From: Bradyrhizobium guangxiense
GTDB lineage: Bacteria; Pseudomonadota; Alphaproteobacteria; Rhizobiales; Xanthobacteraceae
Assembly (NCBI RefSeq): GCF_004114915.1
Contig: NZ_CP022219.1
Location: forward strand, 3,874,501-3,938,500
Direction of reading: 5' to 3'
Length of the DNA stretch: 64,000 bases
Shown piece after piece: positions 34,771-43,877 of this stretch. Within the stretch, counting starts at the first letter, position 1, and the number at the start of each line of letters is the position of its first letter. The notes beneath the pieces are model-generated. The model saw only the letters and a program-made list of their open reading frames with translations, made no database searches and was not told the origin of the DNA. Position numbers and translations under genes: made by a program.

Positions 34771-34847
34771 TGGCGCGCTCGGAAGGATTCGAACCTCCGA
34801 CCCTCGGAATCGAAATCCGATGCTCTATCCAGCTGAGCTACGAGCGC
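34771..34847 (-). tRNA. tRNA-Arg (anticodon TCG)
   Basis: Read on the minus strand: acceptor arm GCGCTCG/CGAGCGC, D-arm with GCTCAGCTGGATAGAGC, anticodon stem TCGGA/TCCGA around loop TTTCGAT, T-arm GGAGGTTCGAATCCT region, discriminator G and an encoded CCA (34773-34771). The anticodon TCG reads CGA and, with wobble, other CGN codons. All arms pair well. Confidence 0.95.
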
Positions 34848-34994
34848 CTGGGCCCGATCGGCAACAATCGGGAAAACACCGCATCGCGGCTGAGGCCAGC
34901 GCACCGAGCGGCGTTCGGATGGGTTGGAATTAGCAGAGAGACCGACGAATAAAAAGCCCTTCCCGCCTCGTTTCGAAGCGGGGCGGTGCCGTTC

Positions 34995-35510
34995 TTACCA
35001 GGTGTTGCCGAAGAAGCCGAATTGCGGGCGCTGCGCCACCATCATCGGCCGGTCCTGCTGTTGCGGCACCGAATGCGCCCTGACGACCTTGCGCTTCGGC
35101 GGCTGCGCCTGAGTAGGCTGGGCCTGGGCCTGAACCTGCGGCTTGGCGTCCGCCTTCTTCGCCGCAGTGGCGTCGGACTTGGGGGCCGGCGTGAACTGGG
35201 CGAAGGTCTCGCGCACCCGGGCCTTGGCCGACATCTCGGCGAGAGCTGCAGACGTGGCATCCTGCACCGGCGGCTGAGGCGCAACGACGGCGGCGGTCTT
35301 CACCGCAGGCGGTACGATCGTGGGCTGGGTTGTGTCGAGCACAACACGCTCGGGCAGGTGGCGGTCGGAGCGAATCCGGATCAGCGGCTGATCATTGCCT
35401 ACCGTGGCGACGGCCTGCGCAACCGGTTGCGATGGCAGAACAAAGTCTGCTGCGAATAGCAGTGCGAGCAGAGCTCCACCGACAAACGTGAAATACCGAA
35501 AGATGGGCAT
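34995..35510 (-). CDS. Membrane-anchored or exported Ala/Gln/Pro-rich protein
   Basis: 171 residues. One hydrophobic segment at ~5-24 (YFTFVGGALLALLFAADFVL) acts as anchor or uncleaved signal. The rest is disordered, rich in Ala, Gln, Lys and Pro (KKADAKPQVQAQAQPTQAQP). No domain recognised. The gene lies alone between the tRNA and a similar anchored protein gene at 35680. Confidence 0.7.
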   Translation of the reverse strand: MPIFRYFTFVGGALLALLFAADFVLPSQPVAQAVATVGNDQPLIRIRSDRHLPERVVLDTTQPTIVPPAVKTAAVVAPQPPVQDATSAALAEMSAKARVRETFAQFTPAPKSDATAAKKADAKPQVQAQAQPTQAQPPKRKVVRAHSVPQQQDRPMMVAQRPQFGFFGNTW

Positions 35511-35679
35511 TGGCCGCGCTCCGCCCCCCGCATCCCCGCGTGGGCTCTCCGCCTCAACAGGCGATCTCTTAATTGGTTCCTGGCCCAGCCGTTTGGTTCA
35601 AATGGCGACGCGAGGTTTTTGGGCCAAGGGGCGCGGAGGGTCGCGCAAGGTAACTTTTCCGCTACCGGAGCATGCCGCC

Positions 35680-36249
35680 TTACGCGCGGTGTGCCGCAAC
35701 CAACGAGCATTTCGCCTGATCGGCATTAACGTTGACGAAGCCGACGGGAATTCGCGCAAAGGTCTTGCGGCTCCTCATGCTGACCGGGTCTGCCAGCACG
35801 CGACTGCGATCGGTGAGATGGCTGCCGTCACGCCGCGCAAAGGCGCAGACGATCTCGACATCCTTTACGGCATAGTCATTGTCGTTTCGCAGCGTGAACG
35901 TCACCAAGGCTTTTGAGCCAAGGCCGCCGCGGCGCCAGGTCTGCGATGAAATGCGCAAGCGAGCGAGCTCCGCCCTCGCCGTCACTTGCGCCTCGGGAGC
36001 CGAAGGCGCCGTTGCTGCATCACCCGGGGGAGCCGTCTCGACAGCAGCCACCTCCGACTTCGCCGGCTCGGTACTGTTGCCCCTGGACAGTGGCAGCAGC
36101 ATCCACACACCGCATCCGAGAATGATGGCCGCCAGCAGCCACAGCAGGCTCCGGCCAAACGAAACGCTCGCGATCGTCACGGCCCGCGCCAGCTGCTCGC
36201 CTGTCCCGGCGACACGTCTCAACCCGATTCGGTCAAGCCTCGCGTTCAT
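35680..36249 (-). CDS. Anchored protein with FxLYD-like domain
   Basis: 189 residues. A single TM segment (~35-54, LLWLLAAIILGCGVWMLLPL) is followed by a Pro/Ala linker and a C-terminal beta-sandwich-like part with ALVTFTLRNDNDYAVKDVEI and IPVGFVNVNADQAKCSLV. This pattern (FTLRNxNxYxVKDV) resembles small extracytoplasmic FxLYD/DUF-type domains. Probably periplasmic; role unknown. Confidence 0.7.
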   Translation of the reverse strand: MNARLDRIGLRRVAGTGEQLARAVTIASVSFGRSLLWLLAAIILGCGVWMLLPLSRGNSTEPAKSEVAAVETAPPGDAATAPSAPEAQVTARAELARLRISSQTWRRGGLGSKALVTFTLRNDNDYAVKDVEIVCAFARRDGSHLTDRSRVLADPVSMRSRKTFARIPVGFVNVNADQAKCSLVAAHRA

Positions 36250-36425
36250 GACATCACCGATAGCAGCCGAAGCACATCGGACGACGGATTCGGCCGCAAG
36301 CCTACTTCAATCCGGAAGACGACCTAAGGTTCCCGCGTAGTTGCGAATCGGCAAGGACAGTGGCGATTGCCGGCCACGGCCGCTAACATGCGCTGCAACA
36401 TCAAAGCCCCTCGGGAGAACATGAA

Positions 36426-36812
36426 ATGCCAATCGCCGTCACTTGGGATCACGTCCATCTGCGCAGCCCCGATCCGGAGGCCACAGCGGCCTGGCTGCGG
36501 GACATCCTCGGCGGCGAGGTCGTGCGCGCGCCGGGACGGATCGACGTGAATCTCGGCGGTGCGAGGATATTCATCGCGCCGCTTGAGGGCGACAACGCCG
36601 TCAACCCGCCGCCCCCGCACCCGCATCAGGGCCTCGACCATTTCGGCCTGGCGGTGAAGGACATCGACGCCGTCGCGGCGGAGATCAAGGGCAAGGGTGT
36701 CACCTTCACCCGCGAGCCGACCACGATCCGGCCCGGCGTGCGCATCTGCTTCATCCGGGGCCCCGAAGGCATCTCCATCGAGCTGCTCGAGCGCGACAAG
36801 AAATATACCTGA
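36426..36812 (+). CDS. VOC (glyoxalase/bleomycin resistance) family protein
   Basis: 128 residues, one VOC module with two beta-alpha-beta-beta-beta units. Likely metal ligands are His in WDHVHLRSPDPEA, His in GLDHFGLAVKD and Glu in GISIELLERD. The family covers glyoxalases, isomerases and ring-cleaving dioxygenases; the reaction cannot be named. ATG 36426 follows GGGAGAACATGA. Convergent with 36870. Confidence 0.9.
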   Translation: MPIAVTWDHVHLRSPDPEATAAWLRDILGGEVVRAPGRIDVNLGGARIFIAPLEGDNAVNPPPPHPHQGLDHFGLAVKDIDAVAAEIKGKGVTFTREPTTIRPGVRICFIRGPEGISIELLERDKKYT

Positions 36813-36841
36813 CGCGGCGCGTGCCGAGTCGAATATCGGGC

Positions 36842-36865
36842 CACCGGGCGAAGTGCCGCCCGGTG
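36842..36865. terminator. Hairpin between convergent genes
   Basis: A perfect 9-bp stem CACCGGGCG / CGCCCGGTG with a 6-base loop lies between the VOC gene (+) and the gene ending at 36870 (-), 4 bases before the latter's stop. Likely two-way terminator without a T-run. Confidence 0.5.
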
Positions 36866-36869
36866 CGGC

Positions 36870-37352
36870 TCAAGTCATGCTGCCGGGCATAAAACAGCGG
36901 ATGGTGACGCCCATATAGCCGTAGATCGGCCAGACCATGGTACGCCCGACACGGTTCGGCTCCGCGATCACGGCTTCCTCGGGCACGTCGACCCAGACCA
37001 GCTCCTGCTTCTGGCCGTCGATCGCGTAGCCGTAGCGCGGCACGCGGACGCGATAATGCCCGTCTTTGCTGTCCCAGTCGCTATCCGAGAGCGCCGAGCC
37101 GTCGGCATCGGAGCAGCACGGCCCCTTGCCGCTGCGCAGGCCGTCAAACCAGGCCTTCAAATCGGGATTGGTGTTGGCGTACTGACCGCGGTCGCGCGCA
37201 TGCCCGAAGGGGGCTGCAAGCGCCATCAACGCCAAGACGCAAGCGAAGCTTGCGACGCCTCGCCAGCGTGTCGAGCTGCCGCCGTAACATGTCGTGGAAC
37301 GCGTACCGTATAGACGCGGCTCATCGCCGCCGGATTTGATCCAGTTCCTCAT
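36870..37352 (-). CDS. Exported protein of unknown function
   Basis: 160 residues with a hydrophobic segment at ~36-50 after a long basic N-region, likely a signal peptide cleaved near FGHARDR. The mature part has the pattern GPCCSDADG, HYRVRVPRYG, VPEEAVIAEPNRVG and a terminal IRCFMPG, which I recognise as a recurrent unnamed family in Bradyrhizobium. Three Cys residues are conserved. GGAGCAAGACG precedes ATG 37352. Confidence 0.75.
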   Translation of the reverse strand: MRNWIKSGGDEPRLYGTRSTTCYGGSSTRWRGVASFACVLALMALAAPFGHARDRGQYANTNPDLKAWFDGLRSGKGPCCSDADGSALSDSDWDSKDGHYRVRVPRYGYAIDGQKQELVWVDVPEEAVIAEPNRVGRTMVWPIYGYMGVTIRCFMPGSMT

Positions 37353-37610
37353 CGTCTTGCTCCAGCACCCCGCGGCCAGTGCAACAAATGGTTATGCATT
37401 TCACGGGCCAAGTCCGATTCGCAGCGACCGGCCTCGTCCCGTCATCAGGCCGTCATGAGGCGTCACACGCAAGCCGGGACAACTACGGCTCGCAGCGGCG
37501 GGCACTTGCGTCTGGCCGGCAAACTGCCGCGTTGCGCGAGCGGATGCGCTTTGGCATAAAAGCAGAACCGGTTACGCCATTGGGCGATGGCGGCCGGCCG
37601 ACGGGACGTT

Positions 37611-37964
37611 ATGAAGAACGGCCTCTATTCGATTCATGTGACCCTGCTCGATGGTCGAGTCGGCAAGGGCAGCGGCGTCATTCTTTTCCGCGACGGCAAG
37701 ATTCTTGGCGGCGATGCCTATCTCTATTACACTGGCAGCTACGTGGTGAAGGACAGCACGACCTTCAAAGGCGAGGTGCTGGTGCAACGGCACACCTCGC
37801 CGCGGGGCGATGACAATCCGCTGTTCGGTGGCCCTGCTCCGGTCGGCATCGGCGTCAGCGGCACCTACACGGACACGCGCGCGGAGATGACCGGCACGGC
37901 GCTGGTCGGCAAGGCCAGCCTGATCTTCGGCGCCACCCTGCACAAGCTCGCTGACGTCGATTAG
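37611..37964 (+). CDS. GrlR-like regulatory protein
   Basis: 117 residues from ATG 37611 (MKNGLYSIHVTLLDGRVGKG). The sequence, including GVILFRDGKILGGDAYLYYT and KASLIFGATLHKL, fits the GrlR fold, a small beta-barrel known as a negative regulator of type III secretion in enteropathogens. No type III secretion genes are in the window. Many GrlR-like proteins in soil bacteria are orphans with unknown function. Confidence 0.75.
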   Translation: MKNGLYSIHVTLLDGRVGKGSGVILFRDGKILGGDAYLYYTGSYVVKDSTTFKGEVLVQRHTSPRGDDNPLFGGPAPVGIGVSGTYTDTRAEMTGTALVGKASLIFGATLHKLADVD

Positions 37965-38021
37965 ATGCGCGGCCGAAACATGGCCCCTGACATCCTGAGC
38001 GAAACGTCGTAGGCAGTGAGG

Positions 38022-38720
38022 ATGTCTGGAGCGTGGACATATCGTCCGTTGGCTCGCGGTTCGGCGATCGAGCTGGGTCGTCTCACGGCGGCATCGGCGA
38101 CCGTGCTTGCACGTCACGTTCACCCGGACGTTCAAATCGCCGCCGTCACGGAAGGATGGCGGACGTACACGAGCGCGTTCGGCGACTTCCGCGCCGCTGC
38201 CGGCGACATCGTCGTGATTCCGAAGGACGTACCACACGCCGCGCGCGGCGGCGCTGGCTCCATCGTCACCCATCTCTATGTGCCGAGCGATCATGCAGCC
38301 GTGAGCGAGATCTCGAGGCCGCTCCACATCCGCCGCTCCCGAGCAATCCTGCCCGACGAGATACTCGATGCAGTCGGCTCGCACGATCCGTGGCCGAGAG
38401 ATCCCGTGCGGCCGGAAAGACGTGCCGCGCTGATGGAACTGGCTTCGTGTGACGATCTCGACATCCGCAGGATGGCTGCACGGCAGGGCCGATCAACCGA
38501 TGGCTTCATTCGGCTGTTCAAGCGAGAGGTTGGCATGACGCCGGCCGCCTATCGTCTCGCGCGGCGACTGGCGTCGGCGCGCTCGCAGCTGAAGCGCGGC
38601 GATGCGGTTGCCGACGTCGCCTATGCCGGTTTATTCTCCGACCAGAGCCACCTTGGTCGCCTGTTTCGGCGCGCTTACGGCGCAACGCCGGCCGCCTATC
38701 GCTCAGCGTTCGCAGATTGA
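38022..38720 (+). CDS. AraC family regulator with cupin sensor
   Basis: 232 residues from ATG 38022 (GTG at 38016 also in frame). The N-terminal half is a cupin-like domain (ARHVHPDVQIAAVTEGW, GDIVVIPKDVPHAARGG), the C-terminal half an AraC HTH pair (MAARQGRSTDGFIRLFKREV, GMTPAAYRLARRL, AVADVAYAGLFSDQSHLGR, GATPAAYRSAF). It lies 79 bases before a small YdcZ-type membrane protein gene, which is a likely target. Confidence 0.9.
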   Translation: MSGAWTYRPLARGSAIELGRLTAASATVLARHVHPDVQIAAVTEGWRTYTSAFGDFRAAAGDIVVIPKDVPHAARGGAGSIVTHLYVPSDHAAVSEISRPLHIRRSRAILPDEILDAVGSHDPWPRDPVRPERRAALMELASCDDLDIRRMAARQGRSTDGFIRLFKREVGMTPAAYRLARRLASARSQLKRGDAVADVAYAGLFSDQSHLGRLFRRAYGATPAAYRSAFAD

Positions 38721-38799
38721 GGCCGTCGATTTCGTTCCAGACATGAATTGACCCGGGCGCTACGCTGGCTGCATCTCTCCATGCCATTGCGAGCCGCGC

Positions 38800-39240
38800 A
38801 TGAACCTTCTCGCACCTTTCCTGGTCTTGTCTGCGGGCCTGAGCCTCGCCTTTCAGCAGGTGCTGAACGCCAGCCTGGGCAGCGCCATGCAATCCGCGAA
38901 GTGGGCGGCGTTCGTGAGTTATCTTGGCGGGACGATTGCGCTGCTGCTGGCTCTCCTCTTCGCGCGGGAGCCGATGCCGACGGCCGCCCTCGCCGGGCGA
39001 GCTCCTTGGATCGCCTGGACCGGAGGAGGTTTCGGCGCGATCTTCATCGCGACCAGCATCTTGATGGTGCCGCGTCTCGGCGTGGCGACCGTGCTCACGC
39101 TGATCGTTGTCGGCCAGTTGGTCGGTTCGTTGGCGCTCGACCAGGTCGGCATGTTCGGCCTGCCGCAGCATCCGATCACGCCGACGCGCGCGTTGGGGGT
39201 CCTATGTCTCGTCCTTGGCGCGGCTCTCGTTCGTGGGTGA
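38800..39240 (+). CDS. DMT transporter, YdcZ/DUF606 family
   Basis: 146 residues with four to five TM segments; the family is a half-size relative of EamA transporters. Marks: AFQQVLNASLGSAMQSAKWA and VSYLGGTIALLLAL, then GVLCLVLGAALVRG at the C-terminus. Several family members work as dimers. Substrate unknown. It follows an AraC-type regulator and is convergent with the large histidine kinase gene. Confidence 0.88.
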   Translation: MNLLAPFLVLSAGLSLAFQQVLNASLGSAMQSAKWAAFVSYLGGTIALLLALLFAREPMPTAALAGRAPWIAWTGGGFGAIFIATSILMVPRLGVATVLTLIVVGQLVGSLALDQVGMFGLPQHPITPTRALGVLCLVLGAALVRG

Positions 39241-39276
39241 CGACAGCGGTGCGCGTCAACGCGTTCGGGTCATGGA

Positions 39277-41964
39277 TCACTCCGCCGCCTGCTCCAACGG
39301 CGCCGTGCGCGGCAGGATGATCTGGATGCGTGTGCCGTTGCCCGGTTCGGAATCGAGATCGAGCCGTCCGCCGAGCCGGTTGGTGACGATGCTGTAGACG
39401 ATGTGCAGCCCGAGGCCGGTGCCGCCCTGGTCGCGCCGGGTCGTGAAGAACGGATCGAAGGCGCGGCGGCGGACGTCGAGCGACATGCCGCAGCCATTGT
39501 CGGAGAAGATGATCTCGACATTGTCCGTGCCGGACTCGCGCACCTGGATCTCGATGGTCCCCGGCCGGCCATCCGGGAAGGCATGCGCCACCGAATTGAG
39601 GAACAGATTGGTCAGCACCTGGCCGTACGGACCCGGATAGCTGTTCATGGTGAGATCGGGCTGGCACTCGACGTTGAGCGTCAGGTTGTGCTTGCGCAGG
39701 CCCGGCCGGAGACTCATCACCACCTGCTCGGTGAGGTCGCCGAGATCGAAGGTGCGCTGGTCCGAATAGTTGCGATCCGCGGCGACCTGCTTGAACGACT
39801 GGATCAACTCGGCGGCGCGGTTGAGATTGGACACGAGCTGCGAGGAGGCGTCGCGGCTGGTGCTGAGGAAATCGTTGAGCGTGGAGCGGCGGAGCTCGCC
39901 GCGCTCGACCTCGGCGGTGAATATCGCGGTCTTGCGCTCCAGCGCGGAGGCGACGGTGAGGCTGATACCGACGGGATTGTTGACCTCGTGCGCGACGCCA
40001 GCGACGAGGCGCCCGAGCGCGGCGAGTTTCTCGGCCTCAATCAACGAGGCCTGCGTCTCGCGCAGATTGCGCAGCGCCGTCTCGGCGGCTTCCTTGGCCT
40101 TGCGCATCTCCTGCTCGCCGCGCTTGCGCTCGCCGATGTCGAGCGCGACGGTCACGATCCGCTCGATCTCGCCGTCGGCATCGAGCAGTGGCAGCTTGTT
40201 GACCAGCCATTGCCGCATGTTGCCGGAGGCGTCCTTGTACTCCTCCTCGTAGAAGCCGAGCCCCTTGCGGAGGCTCAGGACACGCTTGTCGTTCTCGTCG
40301 GTCTTGGCCGCGCCATAGCGCGACATCAAGTCGGCCGTGGTGCGGCCGAGCGCGTCAGCGGGTTCGATGCCGAAGATGCCCGCCATATAGCGGTTCATCA
40401 GCACATAGCGCAGGTTGCGGTCCTTGACGTTGATCACCGCCGGCACGGTGTCGATGACCTGCTGGAGCAGGCGCCGGCCTTCGGCGATGGCGTCTTCCGC
40501 CCGCTTCTGGTCGGTGATGTCGCGCAGCGTGCCCTCGTAACGGACGATGTTGCCCGCTTCGTCACGCACGCCGGTGGCGCTGTCGGAGAGCCACAGGATG
40601 TTGCCGCTGCGCTGGCGCACCTGATACTCGAACTCGCGCACCATGCCGTCGCGCGCCATCAGCCGCTGGTATTCGACCCGCGCCTCGGGATGGACATAGA
40701 TGGTGTGGGCGATGTCGCTGATGCTGTCGATCAGCTGCTGCGGGCTGTCGTAGCCCATCATCCGCGCCAGCGCCGGATTGGCGTTGAGGAGATCGCCGGC
40801 CGGCGTCGTCACGTAGATGCCGTCGATCGAGCCCTCGAACAGCTTTCGGTAGCTCTCTTCGGCGAGGCGCTGCTCGGTGAGCGCGCGCACCGCCGCCTCG
40901 CGCGCCGTGTCGGCCTCCTCCAGCGCGCGGCGGAACACTTCTGCTGCACGCGCGATGTCGCCGATCTCATTGTCGAGATCAGCCGACGGGATCAAGGTGT
41001 CCTTCTGGCCCGCCGCAAGCGCGCGGATGGAGCGTGCGATCTGGGCGAGCGGACGGACCGTCCGGCGCACCACGAACAGCGCAGCGCCGATACCGATCAG
41101 GACGCCGATGGTGCCGAGCACGATGCTCTGCCATCGCGCTTCCGTCAGTGTCCGGGCGAAATCGCGCGACAGCACGTGGCCGCGCCGGGCGCTGACCTCG
41201 CGCAGCAATTCGGTGACGCGACCGATCAGCCGGCCCTCGGTTCCCAGCACCTCGCGGTCGATGTCGGCGATCTGCCGCTCGCGGACGGCCACCGCCATGA
41301 TCGCCTCGGCGTAATCGTTCACCGCCGCCTTCAGCTTGGCATCGCCGATGTTCAGGGCCCGCATGGTCTGCGCAGCCTGCTCGGCCGCGGACGGGTTGCG
41401 CGCGAGCAGCCCGAGCGCGATGCGGCTCTGCGCCTCCGACAGGCGCGAGGCCAGCTCACGGTCGGCGGTGCCCGACACGGCCGCATCGAACTGGTCACGC
41501 AACGGCGGCAAGCCCGCGAGCAGCTGGGCGCGGCGGTCGATCAGCGTCGAGATCCGCTCGAGGCCATTGCGATAGGTCGCAAGCCGCTCGGTGACCCCGT
41601 CGATCATGTCCTGCTGCTCGGGCGCGAGCTCGATGCGGGTCTTCTTCAGGATGTCGCTCAGGGTCGAGGCCGCCTCGCCCACCTGCTTGAACTGGATGCC
41701 GGCGCCGGGATCGGTGACGAAGTCGCGCGCGGCGAGGCGCAATTCGTTCATGCGGCGGTCGATGTCCTCGGCAAGGTCGCCGACGCTCTGCAGCCGCTGC
41801 AATTCGGCGAAGGTGGTGTCGATGTGCCGGATCGCGATCACGCTCGCGGTCGAGGTGACGATGATCACCGCCAGCACCAACAGGAAGCTGCCGAAGGTGA
41901 GCTGGCCGATGGAGAGCGAGAAGGTTCGCTTTTTCTCAGGGGTCGGCGTCAATTCGGCGGACAT
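39277..41964 (-). CDS. Membrane PAS sensor histidine kinase
   Basis: 895 residues. ATG 41964 (MSAELTPTPEKKRTF) precedes the first TM (~24-45). A periplasmic helical sensor domain of ~250 residues follows, then TM2 (GTIGVLIGIGAALFVV), HAMP, two PAS domains each with PAC-type ends (DEAGNIVRYEGTLRDITDQK), a HisKA-like helix with the phospho-acceptor in LVAGVAHEVNNPVG, and a full HATPase (LTNLFLNSVAHAF, FSDNGCGMSL, FDPFFTTRRDQGGTGLGLHI). No response regulator is adjacent, so it is an orphan. Signal unknown. Confidence 0.93.
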   Translation of the reverse strand: MSAELTPTPEKKRTFSLSIGQLTFGSFLLVLAVIIVTSTASVIAIRHIDTTFAELQRLQSVGDLAEDIDRRMNELRLAARDFVTDPGAGIQFKQVGEAASTLSDILKKTRIELAPEQQDMIDGVTERLATYRNGLERISTLIDRRAQLLAGLPPLRDQFDAAVSGTADRELASRLSEAQSRIALGLLARNPSAAEQAAQTMRALNIGDAKLKAAVNDYAEAIMAVAVRERQIADIDREVLGTEGRLIGRVTELLREVSARRGHVLSRDFARTLTEARWQSIVLGTIGVLIGIGAALFVVRRTVRPLAQIARSIRALAAGQKDTLIPSADLDNEIGDIARAAEVFRRALEEADTAREAAVRALTEQRLAEESYRKLFEGSIDGIYVTTPAGDLLNANPALARMMGYDSPQQLIDSISDIAHTIYVHPEARVEYQRLMARDGMVREFEYQVRQRSGNILWLSDSATGVRDEAGNIVRYEGTLRDITDQKRAEDAIAEGRRLLQQVIDTVPAVINVKDRNLRYVLMNRYMAGIFGIEPADALGRTTADLMSRYGAAKTDENDKRVLSLRKGLGFYEEEYKDASGNMRQWLVNKLPLLDADGEIERIVTVALDIGERKRGEQEMRKAKEAAETALRNLRETQASLIEAEKLAALGRLVAGVAHEVNNPVGISLTVASALERKTAIFTAEVERGELRRSTLNDFLSTSRDASSQLVSNLNRAAELIQSFKQVAADRNYSDQRTFDLGDLTEQVVMSLRPGLRKHNLTLNVECQPDLTMNSYPGPYGQVLTNLFLNSVAHAFPDGRPGTIEIQVRESGTDNVEIIFSDNGCGMSLDVRRRAFDPFFTTRRDQGGTGLGLHIVYSIVTNRLGGRLDLDSEPGNGTRIQIILPRTAPLEQAAE

Positions 41965-42085
41965 TGGCGATGAGAGGACCGGGCTATCGGAGGCCCAATA
42001 TACGACGTATTGCCGCCCCGGGGGAACATGCCTCCGAACGCCGATTATCCTAAATATGGCGGTCCCGGAGCCCCCTTTTCCCAAT

Positions 42086-43000
42086 CTATGACGGTTTGAG
42101 GCTCGCCGTCTGCCGGGCCGGGATCGTCACGGCGGCGACGCCGAGGACGACGCAGGCAAGCCCGATCCAGGCGGTCCGGCTGAGGCTCTCACTGAGGAAG
42201 GCGACGCTGATGGCGACGCCAATGGGCACGCGGAGATAGGCCTGCGCCGTGGTGCTGACCGAGCCCAGGGTCTGGATCAGGCGGAAGTAGATCGCAAACG
42301 CCGCGGCGGTCGAGAACACGGCGAGCGCGAGCAACGCCAGCACGGAGCTCAGTGACGGCGACAGCGTCCAGGGCCGCTCGACCACGAGCGAGGCCGGAAT
42401 CAGGGCCGCCGCCCCCGCCAGCAGCGAGCCGGCGGCTGGGGCCATCGGATCGAGGCCCTTGAAGCTGCGGCCAAAGATCGCGGCGCAGGCGTAGCATAGG
42501 GTGGCGGCAACGATGGCCGCTTCCGCGAGGAGGCCGCGACCGATGCCATCGAAGGCGTCGGTTCCGACAATGAGGCAGATGCCGGCCATTCCGGCGACCA
42601 CACCGAACAGTTTCCTGGGGGTCGTCGCCTCGTGGCGGGGGACGACGAGGGGGAGCAGGAACGTGAAGATCGGTGCGGCCGAGTTGAGGATGGTGGCGAG
42701 TGCGGCATCGACATGACGCTCGCCCCAGGCGATCAACGTCCAGGGGATGACGCTGTTGAGCACGGCCTGGAACGCGAAGCGCCGCCAGGTCGCGGCATCT
42801 CTGGGCATCATGATGCCGCGCGCCCACATCACGACGAGCAGCAGCAGACCCGCAATCGTGGTTCGAGCCGCGATCAACGTGATGGGGGGAATGGTGGCGA
42901 CCCCGAGTTTGATGAAGGTGTAGGAGCCGCCCCACAACGTCGCGAGCGCGACCAGCAGCGCCAGCTCGACGGCGATGTTGGTGTCCTGCCTGGTGTCCAT
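42086..43000 (-). CDS. EamA/DMT family transporter
   Basis: 304 residues from ATG 43000 (MDTRQDTNIAVELALLVALA); ten TM segments in two EamA repeats, with LWGGSYTFIKLGVATIPPIT in the first and RVPIGVAISVAFLSESLS in the second. Probable metabolite exporter. It is 13 nucleotides from the neighbouring Nudix gene's stop region only through a short spacer and reads in the same direction, so the two may share a transcript with the Nudix gene first. Confidence 0.9.
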   Translation of the reverse strand: MDTRQDTNIAVELALLVALATLWGGSYTFIKLGVATIPPITLIAARTTIAGLLLLVVMWARGIMMPRDAATWRRFAFQAVLNSVIPWTLIAWGERHVDAALATILNSAAPIFTFLLPLVVPRHEATTPRKLFGVVAGMAGICLIVGTDAFDGIGRGLLAEAAIVAATLCYACAAIFGRSFKGLDPMAPAAGSLLAGAAALIPASLVVERPWTLSPSLSSVLALLALAVFSTAAAFAIYFRLIQTLGSVSTTAQAYLRVPIGVAISVAFLSESLSRTAWIGLACVVLGVAAVTIPARQTASLKPS

Positions 43001-43078
43001 GGTCCGCTCCCGTCCTTCGCAACGGACGGAACCTAGCGCGACCGCGGTCGTCAATACTTCGTCTGGCGTCGAAGTGTC

Positions 43079-43873
43079 TTAGCCAACGGCCCCGACATCG
43101 AACACCTCGCCGTCATAGCCGGCCTCACGGGGAATCCGGAGCTGACGGCCGGTTTCTGTCTTGGTCATGACCGGCATCACCGCGACGATGGACATGGCCC
43201 GGGCATGGTCGAGCGCAGCGCTCACGTTTGGCTGTTTGGCGAGGCGGATCAGATTGCGCGTGGTCGGGAATGGCAGCTTGAAACGGCCGCTCTCGCCACC
43301 CTCTACCGCCTCGCGCGGCGAGACCCAGATCGAATCCGTCGACTCCCGGCCATCATGGGCGCCGAGCTGGTCAGGCGGCGCGGCGGCAAGGAAGAACCAG
43401 GTGTCGAAGCGCTTCGGCATGCCCTCCGGCGTGATCCAGTGCGCGTAAGGCACCAGCGTGTCGAGCGCTAGCTGAAGGTTGTTATCGGCCAGGATGTTGA
43501 GGAAGCTGACCTTGTGCTCGTTGAGCGCGACGCGATGCTTGTCGGCGATCTCGCCGGCACGCTTGGCATCAACCGGCGCACCCGTCTCCTTCGACCGCGC
43601 CAGCAGGATGCCGCTCTCCTCAAACGTCTCGCGGATCGCGGCGATACGGAAACCGCGGTCCGCCTCGCTGAGACCTTCACCGCCCGAATACAGGTCGGTG
43701 CGGGCGACAATCTCCTTGTCGCCGGCATCGACGCTGCCGCCGGGAAACACCAGCGCGCCCGAATTGAACTCGATCTGATGATGGCGAACCATCATGAAGA
43801 CCTCCAGCTCCTTCCCGCCGTCACGGAGCAGGAGGATGGTCGAGGCCGGGCGTGATGCTGATGTCTCGGCCAT
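43079..43873 (-). CDS. Nudix hydrolase (NUDT7/19-like with insertion)
   Basis: 264 residues, longer than a minimal Nudix protein. The Nudix box is split: GGSVDAGDKE and, after an insertion of about 28 residues, AAIRETFEESGILL, which supplies the catalytic R-E-x-x-E-E. This layout with a large insert and LVFPGGSVD resembles CoA- and acyl-CoA-hydrolysing NUDT7/NUDT19 enzymes; that substrate would fit the acyl-CoA genes downstream, but it is inference. It ends with a short C-terminal extension. Confidence 0.85.
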   Translation of the reverse strand: MAETSASRPASTILLLRDGGKELEVFMMVRHHQIEFNSGALVFPGGSVDAGDKEIVARTDLYSGGEGLSEADRGFRIAAIRETFEESGILLARSKETGAPVDAKRAGEIADKHRVALNEHKVSFLNILADNNLQLALDTLVPYAHWITPEGMPKRFDTWFFLAAAPPDQLGAHDGRESTDSIWVSPREAVEGGESGRFKLPFPTTRNLIRLAKQPNVSAALDHARAMSIVAVMPVMTKTETGRQLRIPREAGYDGEVFDVGAVG

Positions 43874-43877
43874 TCAA

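Noticed and set aside
34588..34836. Small open frame reading ARKDSNLRPSESKSDALSS across the tRNA
   Set aside because: This peptide comes from the reverse strand of tRNA-Arg(TCG) and is a known type of false prediction.
39403..41973. Plus-strand open frame of 856 codons opposite the histidine kinase
   Set aside because: The minus strand encodes a complete kinase with all motifs; the antisense frame is His/Arg/Asp-rich low-grade sequence caused by GC-rich codon bias.
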